Part shown: positions 1 to 6,094 of the stretch, in pieces
How the letters are laid out: the number at the start of each line of letters is the position of its first letter
Numbering within the stretch: the stretch's first letter is position 1
Origin: Paramuribaculum sp.
Lineage (GTDB): Bacteria > Bacteroidota > Bacteroidia > Bacteroidales > Muribaculaceae
Assembly (NCBI GenBank): GCA_029051965.1
Contig: JAIDJZ010000320.1
Span: 1 to 8,765, forward strand
Direction: 5' to 3'
DNA length: 8,765 nt
Notes under the pieces: generated by a model
What the model was told of the DNA's origin: nothing
Databases searched by the model: none
Seen by the model: the letters and a program-made list of their open reading frames with translations, nothing else
Program-made: the position numbers and the translations under genes

Positions 1-1452
1 GATCTCCACTCTCTCACACCCGCACTCGACTTCATGCACCGTCGCCGCTCATCTGAGCATTCATCCACTCTGATCCTCTCCGACGTCATGCATGAGACAC
101 TCCCTCCCAACCGCATCTATCAGGCAATCGCCGAACTGGTCCGCATAAGAAAGATCGACCGGCTGATAGGCATCGGCCCGGAATTCATGCGCAACTCACG
201 CTACTTCGACCCCTCCGCAAGTTTCTATCCTGACACAACCTCTTTCCTGACATCAGTCTCACCGGGCGACTTCGAAAAGGAGCTGATTCTCATAAAAGGA
301 TCTCCCGCCTTCAACTTCGAACGGATTGTCGACATGCTCGAATCGCGTCAGCATGAAACAGTTCTCGAAGTGAACCTCGATGCCATTGTCCACAACTTCA
401 ATTTCTACAGATCGATGGTGCGACCGACAACAGGCATCGTCTGCATGGTCAAAGCCTCCGGCTACGGGGCCGGATCCTACGAGCTTGCCAAAACGCTCCA
501 GAGTCAGGGAGCCACCTATCTCGCCGTTGCCGTCCTCGACGAAGGAGTCGACCTTCGCCGGGCCGGAATCACGATGCCGATCATGGTCCTCAACCCGAAG
601 GTCGTCAACTACAGAACCCTTTTCGCCTACAACCTCGAACCGGAAATCTACTCGATCGAAGTGCTCGAAGAACTGATCCGCGAAGGAGAAAAATATGGCA
701 TCACAGACTATCCTGTCCACATAAAGCTCGACACCGGAATGCACCGTCTCGGCTTTCTCGAACATGACATTCCGGATCTGATCGACATTCTCCGCCGCCA
801 GAAAGTCGTTCGTCCCGCCTCAGTCTTCAGCCATCTTTCCGTTGCCGACGAACCGGCCCAGGATGACTACACCATGATGCAGTTTGAAATCTTCGACCGA
901 TGCGCGACAATGCTCCAGAGCGGATTCCGCCACCACATCATGCGCCACATCCTCAATTCGACAGGCATAACCCGATTCCCGGAACATCAGCACGACCTGG
1001 TCCGGCTCGGAATCTGCCTCTACGGAATCCACACGATCGAAGACGGCTCGCAGAACGCACTGCGCCCCGTCTCCTCTCTCTCAACAACGATCATATCAAT
1101 AAAAGAATGGGATAAAGGCACAACCATCGGCTACGGACGCCACGGACTCGTCACCAGGCCTTCGCGCATCGCAACCCTTCCCGTAGGATATGCCGACGGC
1201 ATCAACCGCCATCTGGGCAACGGAAACATGAAAGTCTACATCAACGGAACTCTTTGCCCGACAATCGGCAATATATGCATGGATGCCTGCATGATCGACG
1301 TGACTGAAGCCGACTGCAAAGTCGGTGACCGTGTTGAAATCTTCGGCGACAACGTTCCGGTGGCTGACATCGCGAAAACCCTCGGCACGATCCCCTATGA
1401 GATCCTCACTTCAGTCTCATCGAGAGTCAAGCGCATCTATTATCGCGAATAA
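1..1452 (+). CDS. Bifunctional MurF ligase / alanine racemase, 3' part only
   Basis: The frame is open from base 1, so the gene begins left of the window; 483 residues are visible. Visible residues about 1-115 (starting DLHSLTPALDF) resemble the C-terminal domain of MurF, which adds D-Ala-D-Ala to the UDP-MurNAc-tripeptide. From about residue 120 (LEVNLDAIVHNF) a complete alanine racemase follows. It has the PLP lysine in MVKASGYGAGS (codon 451-453), the KLDTGMHRLGF motif whose lysine is carbamylated in the family (codon 724-726), the second catalytic base Tyr in IGYGR (codon 1132-1134), LPVGYADG and GNICMDACMIDV. Known for the family: such MurF-Alr fusions are standard in Bacteroidota and join D-Ala supply to its use in the cytoplasm. 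The ATG at 34 is internal to the MurF fold and is not the start. The TAA at 1450-1452 is followed by hairpins. The alr identification is very secure; the MurF part rests on a short fragment. Confidence 0.95.
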   Translation, partial: DLHSLTPALDFMHRRRSSEHSSTLILSDVMHETLPPNRIYQAIAELVRIRKIDRLIGIGPEFMRNSRYFDPSASFYPDTTSFLTSVSPGDFEKELILIKGSPAFNFERIVDMLESRQHETVLEVNLDAIVHNFNFYRSMVRPTTGIVCMVKASGYGAGSYELAKTLQSQGATYLAVAVLDEGVDLRRAGITMPIMVLNPKVVNYRTLFAYNLEPEIYSIEVLEELIREGEKYGITDYPVHIKLDTGMHRLGFLEHDIPDLIDILRRQKVVRPASVFSHLSVADEPAQDDYTMMQFEIFDRCATMLQSGFRHHIMRHILNSTGITRFPEHQHDLVRLGICLYGIHTIEDGSQNALRPVSSLSTTIISIKEWDKGTTIGYGRHGLVTRPSRIATLPVGYADGINRHLGNGNMKVYINGTLCPTIGNICMDACMIDVTEADCKVGDRVEIFGDNVPVADIAKTLGTIPYEILTSVSSRVKRIYYRE

Positions 1453-1460
1453 CGCCTCCT

Positions 1461-1510
1461 GTCTGAAAACAGACACTGCCGCTCTCCTGAAACAGTCAGG
1501 GAGCGGCAGT
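1461..1510 (+). terminator. Tandem hairpins ending the murF/alr transcript
   Basis: Two adjacent inverted repeats start 8 nt after the murF/alr stop. The first is GTCTG-AAAA-CAGAC (1461-1474). The second is longer: the left arm 1475-1490 pairs with the right arm 1496-1510 across the loop AACAG, with one bulged T in the left arm. The long stem is GC-rich (ACTGCCGCTC/GAGCGGCAGT) and is followed by a weak T/A run (TTTATAAAAAT). It lies between convergent genes and could stop transcription from either side. Confidence 0.72.
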
Positions 1511-1523
1511 TTATAAAAATAAC

Positions 1524-1536
1524 CCGGTCAGACCGG
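1524..1536 (-). terminator. Short GC hairpin ending the DUF4293 transcript
   Basis: CCGGT-CAG-ACCGG (plus-strand reading) is a perfect 5-bp stem with a 3-nt loop directly after the TGA of the minus-strand gene. Read on the minus strand it is followed by GTTATTTTTAT, a T-rich tract as expected of an intrinsic terminator. The stem is short, so the larger hairpin just beyond it (1475-1510) may do most of the work. Confidence 0.45.
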
Positions 1537-1986
1537 TCAGCGGATTCTGTCGTAACTGCGGATCAGACGCTGGTCTTTCGCGATATTACGGAACGCCAGA
1601 AGCACGGCAACAAGAGCGAAGATAAGAAGCAACACTCCCCAGCCCCATGAAGTCGCGATACTGATGTCGGCTTCCGCGTCGACATAAGGAGTGACAATTG
1701 CATAAATCACCACACCGATTGTCGTCAGAATGAACACAGCACTCAGAGCTGTCATAAGTTTTTGCAGAGGATAGTTTCTGAAGGTAAAGATCGCGGCGAC
1801 CATAGCTACAAGCGAAGCTCCGGTCGACAGGATCAGAGCAAGGAAATCACTAACGACAAGAGGCCTCATGAATGCCTGATGGGCTGTTTCGTCAAGAGCC
1901 GGCGCATAACCGAACGGGACGAAGAAAAAAGCGACCGTCAATCCGATTGCGATCAGCAGAAACAATGTTTGAATTCTTTGTAACAT
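1537..1986 (-). CDS. DUF4293 family membrane protein
   Basis: A 149-residue inner-membrane protein of unknown function. It opens with MLQRIQTLFLLIAIGL, and four hydrophobic segments are visible at about residues 5-25, 45-68, 77-100 and 113-131. The C-terminal tail is basic: AFRNIAKDQRLIRSYDRIR. The opening MxQRIQT and the closing R-I-x-K-D-x-x-x-x-R-S-x-D-R-x-R are what I recognise as DUF4293, a family confined to Bacteroidota. No catalytic residues are apparent. The length fits the family and the ATG places the N-terminal motif at residue 1, so the start is secure. It is a single gene, convergent with murF/alr and divergent from surE across 206 nt. Its promoter is uncertain: on the minus strand, ATTG (2173-2176), 20 nt, then TCTCTTTG (2145-2152) is a partial match to the Bacteroidota consensus. 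Confidence 0.88.
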   Translation of the reverse strand: MLQRIQTLFLLIAIGLTVAFFFVPFGYAPALDETAHQAFMRPLVVSDFLALILSTGASLVAMVAAIFTFRNYPLQKLMTALSAVFILTTIGVVIYAIVTPYVDAEADISIATSWGWGVLLLIFALVAVLLAFRNIAKDQRLIRSYDRIR

Positions 1987-2192
1987 AATGGATGCATTAG
2001 TTTATGAACATCTTTGTATTTTCTATAAAAAAGAGGTGCACTGATATATGTCCGCACGTTTTATTCGATGGCGGGAACGGAGTGGATCGTCCGATCGGAG
2101 ACACGTCCCTGTTATTATAACAATCATTCCGCCATTTATATTTCACAAAGAGAGAATAATCCAGTAATTTAACAATTAGTAATAGTTTTAAC
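1987..2192. other. Divergent spacer between the DUF4293 gene and surE
   Basis: This 206-nt spacer should hold both promoters, but no perfect TAnnTTTG is present. Partial matches are TCTCTTTG on the minus strand (2145-2152, with ATTG 20 nt upstream) for the DUF4293 gene and TATATTTC on the plus strand (2137-2144) for surE. These two candidates sit next to each other, so only one may be real. The 60 bases before surE are very AT-rich, as is common for Bacteroidota translation starts. No convincing small gene was seen. Confidence 0.3.
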
Positions 2193-2966
2193 ATGACTGA
2201 AACCCCATTAATCCTCATCTGCAACGATGACAGCGTCGACGCTCCAGGGCTTCGCAATCTCATCGAAGCCGTAGCCGGACTCGGCCATGTTGTCGCCGTA
2301 GCACCGGCAACACCCCAGTCCGGAAAGTCGTCGGCCATAACTGTCGACAAACCTCTGAGAATAGACCGCCGTCCCGACATCGGAGAAGCCGAAGTCTATG
2401 CTGTGACCGGAACTCCGGTCGACTGCGTCAAGCTCGCCATGCACACGGTGCTTTCCGGGAAAAAAGTCAGTGCCCTGCTCTCAGGCATCAACCACGGATC
2501 CAACGCAGGCAACTGCGTCATCTACTCCGGGACAATGGGAGCTGCCTTCGAAGCCTGCATGCTCGGCATTCCGGCAATAGGATTCTCTCTGCTTCATCAT
2601 TCATGGGAGGCTGATTTCTCTCAATGCAAGCCGTTTGTCAGATCAATAACCGCCGCCGTCATCGCCCGAGGCCTTCCGAAGGGTATCTGCCTCAACGTCA
2701 ACATTCCTGCACGCTGCGTCCCCAAAGGGATCAAAGTCGTCAGAGCCGGAGAAGGATACTGGACCGAAGAATATGTCGACTATAAAGATCCTCAGGGCCG
2801 TCCGTTCTACCTGCTGACAGGCCGCTACATCGACACCAACCCGGAATCAGACCAGACCGATTCATACTGGCTCGACCGGGACTATGTGACCGTCGTTCCG
2901 GTCCGTCCTGATCCCACTGCGACCGACACCCTCGAAGAGATCCGCGAAATCCTCGCCGACCGATAA
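2193..2966 (+). CDS. surE: 5'/3'-nucleotidase SurE
   Basis: A 257-residue metal-dependent phosphatase that removes phosphate from nucleoside 5'- and 3'-monophosphates in the cytoplasm; SurE is linked to stress survival and nucleotide-pool housekeeping. Visible family motifs are the metal-binding NDD near the N-terminus (residues 11-13, ICNDDSVDAPGL), the Ser-containing loop APATPQSGKSSAITV (Ser43), GTPVDCVKLA, and SGINHGSNAG carrying the conserved Asn (residue 100), then YSGTMGAAFEACMLGIPAIGFS. The length is normal for the family. The first motif reads NDDS, where NDDG is more usual. The ATG at 2193 is the only start that keeps the first beta strand (LILICNDD) close to the N-terminus. The gene appears monocistronic: it is divergent from the DUF4293 gene, convergent with fabF, and followed by a hairpin 3 nt after its stop. 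The assignment is secure; the physiological substrate here is not known. Confidence 0.96.
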   Translation: MTETPLILICNDDSVDAPGLRNLIEAVAGLGHVVAVAPATPQSGKSSAITVDKPLRIDRRPDIGEAEVYAVTGTPVDCVKLAMHTVLSGKKVSALLSGINHGSNAGNCVIYSGTMGAAFEACMLGIPAIGFSLLHHSWEADFSQCKPFVRSITAAVIARGLPKGICLNVNIPARCVPKGIKVVRAGEGYWTEEYVDYKDPQGRPFYLLTGRYIDTNPESDQTDSYWLDRDYVTVVPVRPDPTATDTLEEIREILADR

Positions 2967-2969
2967 GCA

Positions 2970-3005
2970 AAATCGGAGACTCGCTGTCAAGTGGGTCTCC
3001 GATTT
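2970..3005. terminator. Bidirectional terminator between surE and fabF
   Basis: The arm AAATCGGAGAC (2970-2980) is perfectly complementary to GTCTCCGATTT (2995-3005), giving an 11-bp stem with a 14-nt loop. Plus-strand transcripts leave it through ATTTCTTAT and minus-strand transcripts through ATTTTGCTTAT, so it can serve both convergent genes. It begins 3 nt after the surE stop codon. Confidence 0.75.
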
Positions 3006-3028
3006 CTTATCTGTGTCAGTTCCGTGGA

Positions 3029-3051
3029 CCGGAGCCGGCTTGCGGTTCCGG
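3029..3051 (-). terminator. GC-rich hairpin just after the fabF stop
   Basis: The arm CCGGAGCCG (3029-3037) pairs with CGGTTCCGG (3043-3051) over the loop GCTTG, with one G-U pair in the plus-strand reading. It lies 6 nt past the fabF TAA. No T-tract follows it in the direction of fabF transcription, so it may be a 3'-end stabilising stem, with the hairpin at 2970-3005 doing the termination. Confidence 0.45.
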
Positions 3052-3057
3052 ATCGGA

Positions 3058-4326
3058 TTATTCTTCGTACTTCTTGACGATCACGGTTGCGTTGTGGCCG
3101 CCGAAACCGAATGCGTTTGAGAGCGCCGCACGGACGGTACGTTCCTGAGCCTTGTTGAAGGTGAAGTTCAGATTATAGTCGATGTTTTCGTCGTCATCAC
3201 CCTCTTCATGGTTGATAGTGGGCGGAACGATGTCGTTCTGAACGGCAAGGATGCTGAACATTGCTTCGAGAGCACCTGTCGCACCGAGAAGATGGCCGGT
3301 CATCGATTTTGTCGAACTGATGTTGAGCTTGTAGGCTGCATCTCCGAAAAGATCGACAATAGCCTTCACCTCGGAAACATCACCGACTGGAGTCGAGGTT
3401 CCGTGAACGTTGATGTAGTCGATATCCTCAGGTTTGAGGCCTGCGTCATCGAGAGCCATCTGCATCGAGAGTTTCGCTCCGAGACCTTCGGGGTGAGTGG
3501 CTGTGATGTGATGTGCATCGGCCGACATACCGCCGCCGACAACTTCAGCATAGATCTTGGCGCCACGGGCTTTTGCATGCTCAAGTTCCTCGAGAACGAG
3601 AACGACCGAACCTTCGCCGATCACGAATCCGTCGCGCGATTTGCTGAACGGACGCGATGCAGTTTCGGGGCTGTCATTGCGGGTCGAAAGAGCGTGCATC
3701 GAGTTGAAACCGCCCACACCTGCAGGGAATACAGCGGCTTCAGCTCCGCCGGTCACGAATGCGTCGGCTTTGCCAAGACGGATATAGTTGAAGGCGTCGA
3801 TAATGGCGTTGTTCGACGACGCACATGCAGAAACCACGCCATAGTTGGGACCGTGGTAGCCATATTCCATCGAGATGTGACCCGAGGCAATATCGGCAAT
3901 CATTTTCGGAATGAAGAAGGGATTATATTTCGGACCTTTTTCCTCGTTGAGGGCATAATAGCCGGCTTCCTCTTCAAATGTGTGCAGACCGCCGATACCT
4001 GCGGCCACGATAACTCCGATGCGATTACGGTCAACACCTTCGCTGGTTTCCAGACCGCTATCTTCAACTGCCTGACGGGCAGCGACAAGCGCATATTGAG
4101 CATAGAGGTCGAGCTGACGCAATTTGCGACGGTCAGTGATATGTTCCGATGCATTGAAGTTCTTGACCTCACATGCAAACTGAGTCTTAAATTTAGAAGC
4201 GTCGAAATGGGTAATGGGTCCGGCTCCGCTCTTACCTGCCTTGGCAGCTTCCCAGGTTGTGGGAACGTCGTTGCCCAGAGGAGTGATGGCACCCAGGCCG
4301 GTCACTACTACACGTTTTAATTCCAT
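3058..4326 (-). CDS. fabF: 3-oxoacyl-[acyl-carrier-protein] synthase II
   Basis: A 422-residue condensing enzyme of type II fatty acid synthesis. It joins malonyl-ACP to a growing acyl-ACP, releasing CO2 and extending the chain by two carbons. The thiolase-fold active site is complete: the acyl-accepting Cys168 in SACASSNNAI, His309 in NVHGTSTPVGD, Lys340 in STKSMTGH and His345 in GHLLGATGALE. The glycine-rich NAFGFGGHN (404-412) includes the family's gating Phe. The N-terminus MELKRVVVTGLGAITPLG is typical and fixes the start. Length and motif spacing favour FabF; a FabB-type enzyme is less likely. The gene lies 183 nt downstream of acpP on the same strand, the common acpP-fabF pairing, but a hairpin intervenes and no clear promoter of its own is visible. 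It converges with surE; no rnc gene follows it, although I recall one after fabF in some Bacteroides. Confidence 0.97.
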   Translation of the reverse strand: MELKRVVVTGLGAITPLGNDVPTTWEAAKAGKSGAGPITHFDASKFKTQFACEVKNFNASEHITDRRKLRQLDLYAQYALVAARQAVEDSGLETSEGVDRNRIGVIVAAGIGGLHTFEEEAGYYALNEEKGPKYNPFFIPKMIADIASGHISMEYGYHGPNYGVVSACASSNNAIIDAFNYIRLGKADAFVTGGAEAAVFPAGVGGFNSMHALSTRNDSPETASRPFSKSRDGFVIGEGSVVLVLEELEHAKARGAKIYAEVVGGGMSADAHHITATHPEGLGAKLSMQMALDDAGLKPEDIDYINVHGTSTPVGDVSEVKAIVDLFGDAAYKLNISSTKSMTGHLLGATGALEAMFSILAVQNDIVPPTINHEEGDDDENIDYNLNFTFNKAQERTVRAALSNAFGFGGHNATVIVKKYEE

Positions 4327-4458
4327 TTAGATTCAAGTGGTTCGTTAATATAAACTGGTAGGAGAGTTTTCTGTGCAAAGGTCAGACATCATCGCGCTGA
4401 TCTTAGACTTATGGCGTGTCGGATCCGCGTGGTTCCAGCGACGCGATAAAATCAAAAT

Positions 4459-4492
4459 ATGCACGTCTCCGGTCATAGACAGAGACGTGCAT
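4459..4492 (-). terminator. Terminator or attenuator hairpin between acpP and fabF
   Basis: ATGCACGTCTC (4459-4469) and GAGACGTGCAT (4482-4492) form a perfect 11-bp stem around a 12-nt loop. On the transcribed minus strand the stem is followed by ATTTTGATTTTATC, a T-rich tract. It lies 17 nt past the acpP stop, so it looks like an intrinsic terminator for acpP. Because fabF comes next on the same strand, partial read-through or a separate fabF promoter must supply fabF mRNA. Confidence 0.7.
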
Positions 4493-4509
4493 TAAGAAGT
4501 CTTTGCGAC

Positions 4510-4746
4510 TTATTTTTCAGCAGCTTCGATGAAAGCGACAGCGTCGCCTACAGTCTGAATGGTTTCGGCTTTTTCATCGGGGATGGTGATACCGAATTCC
4601 TTCTCAAATTCCATGATGAGCTCTACAGTATCAAGGCTGTCAGCGCCAAGGTCGGTAGTGAAAGATGCAGTTTCAGTTACTTCGTTTTCGTCTACGCCGA
4701 GTTTATCAACGATGATAGCTTTAACACGAGATGCAATTTCTGACAT
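4510..4746 (-). CDS. acpP: Acyl carrier protein
   Basis: A 78-residue, strongly acidic four-helix protein that carries growing acyl chains on a phosphopantetheine arm for fatty acid and lipid A precursor synthesis. The attachment motif [21 protein letters not shown] places the modified serine at residue 37, as in canonical AcpP. The following helix is rich in Glu and Asp, which is the partner-docking surface. The length is typical (75-80 residues) and the ATG at 4746 is the natural start, with AT-rich, Shine-Dalgarno-poor DNA in front of it. The gene is read from a good promoter at 4790-4821, giving a leader of roughly 35-40 nt, and is followed by fabF on the same strand. A small inverted repeat (AAGTC-TTTGC-GACTT, 4497-4511) overlaps the stop codon. 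The assignment is secure. Confidence 0.98.
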   Translation of the reverse strand: MSEIASRVKAIIVDKLGVDENEVTETASFTTDLGADSLDTVELIMEFEKEFGITIPDEKAETIQTVGDAVAFIEAAEK

Positions 4747-4789
4747 AATGTTGAGATTTAAAATTAATATTCAATTAGTTTTTGCGGTG

Positions 4790-4821
4790 CAAAGTAACTA
4801 ATTTTATTGCAAATTTTCAAA
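4790..4821 (-). promoter_or_regulatory. Bacteroidota-type promoter of acpP
   Basis: On the minus strand, TTTG (4818-4821) is followed after 20 nt by TTACTTTG (4790-4797). The known Bacteroides primary sigma factor consensus is TTTG at -33 and TAnnTTTG at -7, about 19-21 nt apart; only the second base of the -7 box differs here. Transcription would begin near 4783, leaving a leader of about 37 nt before the acpP ATG. Confidence 0.72.
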
Positions 4822-4944
4822 CTTTTAACCAACAAACCTACCGCTTATTAAAGATTTTTTAACTATCAGGACGCCAACCCGCAGCCCTGCCGCGTCAGTC
4901 CGTCGCCGAAACCTTCCCGATGATTTTTTTAATGATTTTTCGCC

Positions 4945-4974
4945 TTACAATGTGAACTTTCTGTTGTAATTTTG
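4945..4974 (+). promoter_or_regulatory. Promoter of the lipoprotein gene
   Basis: TAATTTTG (4967-4974) is a perfect TAnnTTTG -7 element; the -33 region (TTAC at 4945-4948) is a weak match. The predicted transcription start is near 4980, about 80 nt before the ATG at 5062. An in-frame TTG at 4972 falls inside the -7 box and so cannot be the translation start. AT-rich runs, including TGATTTTTTT at 4921-4930, lie upstream. Confidence 0.68.
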
Positions 4975-4989
4975 CATTACCATACTGTC

Positions 4990-5007
4990 GGCCGCCTGAC
5001 AGCGGCC
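4990..5007 (+). other. GC-rich hairpin near the 5' end of the lipoprotein mRNA
   Basis: GGCCGC (4990-4995) and GCGGCC (5002-5007) form a perfect 6-bp GC stem around CTGACA. The octamer CGGCCGCC also occurs twice in direct orientation (4989-4996 and 5003-5010), and CTGTC/GACAG (4985-4989/4998-5002) offers an alternative pairing. It begins about 10 nt after the predicted transcription start, in an otherwise AT-rich spacer. A 5' stabiliser or an operator is possible; the function is inferred only from position. Confidence 0.5.
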
Positions 5008-5061
5008 GCCAACCCATCCTTATTCATCCATCCAGCCAACTCTTTTTCATTCCAGATCCTC

Positions 5062-5943
5062 ATGACCAGCCGCCTTCTCAAACTAACAGCCTGCGCTTCC
5101 GCCGCTCTTTTCGTTTTTTCCGCCTGTCAGGGTACAGCAATCGACAACACGACCTCCTCTGCGGCTGACTCGAAAGAATCCGCCGAACCCGAAGACTCCA
5201 CTATTGTCAGCTTTCCGCTGAGCGAATCGGTCATGTCATCATCGGAAACCTACAGACTGACCGACAGCAAAGACTCGACGTTTGTCCGCTATATTGTGCT
5301 CTCGACCTCCGTACAGTGGCCTGAATCACTCGGCAAGTTCAAGATCGACAACCTGCGAGACTCGATAATCTCCACGACATTCGGACCTCAGGCTCCGAAA
5401 GAGATCAAAAAGGCAATCCGCCAGTCGGTAACCGGTCTTGCAAACTACGGACTGGATGATAATGCAGAAAAGATCGACACGGTTCCGGCAGCCGAAGAAG
5501 CAGGCCAGTATTACGTCACCCGCACCCTCCAGCTGATCGAATGCACACAGGAGACTGTCACATACTCCGCTACATTCGCAGAATACCTCGGCGGAGCCCA
5601 TCCCAATTCGGGCGCGACACCGTTCAGCTTCATTCTTTCTTCCGACCGACCCGTCACATTCGACTTTCTCTTTCTCCCCGACGCAATGAAGACACTTCAG
5701 CCGATGATTCTCGAATCGATCGCGCTCTCAAAATCGATTTCTGTCGAGGAACTTCAGCAGGCTCTCCTGAACACTCCGGACGCTATAACCAACAATGTCT
5801 ATCTCCTCAACGGCATGATAGCGTTCCACTACAATCCCTACGACATTCTCCCCTACTCCTACGGCCCGTCGGAAGCTTTCATCATGCCCGACGACATAGC
5901 GTCTCTTCTCACTCCCGAAGCAAAAAGACTCCTCATCGAGTGA
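5062..5943 (+). CDS. DUF3298/RsiV-like lipoprotein
   Basis: A 293-residue predicted lipoprotein. It begins MTSRLLKLTACASAALFVFSAC: a basic start, a hydrophobic core and a lipobox FSAC with the lipidated Cys at residue 22. A low-complexity, Ser/Asp/Glu-rich linker follows (about 23-50). The folded part then resembles the DUF3298 (RsiV C-terminal-like) domain, with the hallmarks YLGGAHPN (175-182) and the closing FHYNPYDILPYSYGPSEAFIMP (255-276). Known for the family: RsiV of Bacillus binds lysozyme, and related domains occur with DUF4163 in envelope proteins. Whether this protein binds lysozyme or peptidoglycan is unknown. The ATG at 5062 is chosen because it gives a proper signal peptide; earlier in-frame starts overlap the promoter. 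It lies 151 nt upstream of lysC, which has its own promoter, so the two are probably separate units. Only a weak hairpin (CTGCC-TCC-GGCAG, 5953-5965) follows the stop. Confidence 0.82.
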   Translation: MTSRLLKLTACASAALFVFSACQGTAIDNTTSSAADSKESAEPEDSTIVSFPLSESVMSSSETYRLTDSKDSTFVRYIVLSTSVQWPESLGKFKIDNLRDSIISTTFGPQAPKEIKKAIRQSVTGLANYGLDDNAEKIDTVPAAEEAGQYYVTRTLQLIECTQETVTYSATFAEYLGGAHPNSGATPFSFILSSDRPVTFDFLFLPDAMKTLQPMILESIALSKSISVEELQQALLNTPDAITNNVYLLNGMIAFHYNPYDILPYSYGPSEAFIMPDDIASLLTPEAKRLLIE

Positions 5944-6005
5944 TCCGGGAGTCTGCCTCCGGCAGCCAGGATATTTCCGTGGAACGGATGAAATCCGGAA
6001 GAGGC

Positions 6006-6027
6006 GGCGATACGAAGGCGATACGAA
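6006..6027. repeat. Perfect 11-bp tandem repeat upstream of the lysC promoter
   Basis: GGCGATACGAA occurs twice with no gap (6006-6016 and 6017-6027), ending 12 nt before the -33 element of the lysC promoter. Two 11-bp units place equal sites about one helical turn apart on the same DNA face, as expected of a two-site regulator. Chance duplication by slippage is also possible. Confidence 0.6.
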
Positions 6028-6039
6028 AGCAAGCGGATG

Positions 6040-6070
6040 ATTGACAACTCGCTAAAATTTCGTAACTTTG
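6040..6070 (+). promoter_or_regulatory. Near-consensus promoter of lysC-lysA
   Basis: ATTG (6040-6043), a 19-nt spacer, then TAACTTTG (6063-6070), an exact TAnnTTTG. This is the best promoter in the window. Transcription should start near 6077, leaving only about 18-20 nt before the ATG at 6095, too short for a lysine riboswitch or a peptide-type attenuator. The A-rich leader (CCCAAAAATTTG) suits translation starts without a Shine-Dalgarno sequence. Confidence 0.83.
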
Positions 6071-6094
6071 CGCCCAAAAATTTGTTATAGCAAG

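Noticed and set aside
1997..2380. A 127-codon minus-strand frame over the surE start and upstream spacer
   Set aside because: Half of it is antisense to conserved surE sequence and the remainder covers an AT-rich spacer; no recognisable protein features.
3208..4320. A 370-codon open frame on the plus strand opposite fabF
   Set aside because: It is fully antisense to a complete, motif-perfect fabF gene, and its translation shows no family features. It is a by-product of fabF codon use.
4345..4379. TTTG and TATATTAA on the minus strand as a fabF promoter
   Set aside because: The 23-nt spacing is too long and the -7 box lacks the TTTG half.
5953..5965. CTGCC-TCC-GGCAG hairpin after the lipoprotein stop as a terminator
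   Set aside because: The stem is only 5 bp and no T-tract follows; too weak to call.
5541..6044. A plus-strand frame overlapping the lipoprotein end and running to 6044
   Set aside because: It overlaps the well-supported lipoprotein frame for 400 bases; its Arg/Ser-rich translation is typical of an out-of-frame reading.
6077..6094. A lysine riboswitch ahead of lysC
   Set aside because: Only about 18 nt separate the predicted transcript start from the ATG, far too short for any known riboswitch.
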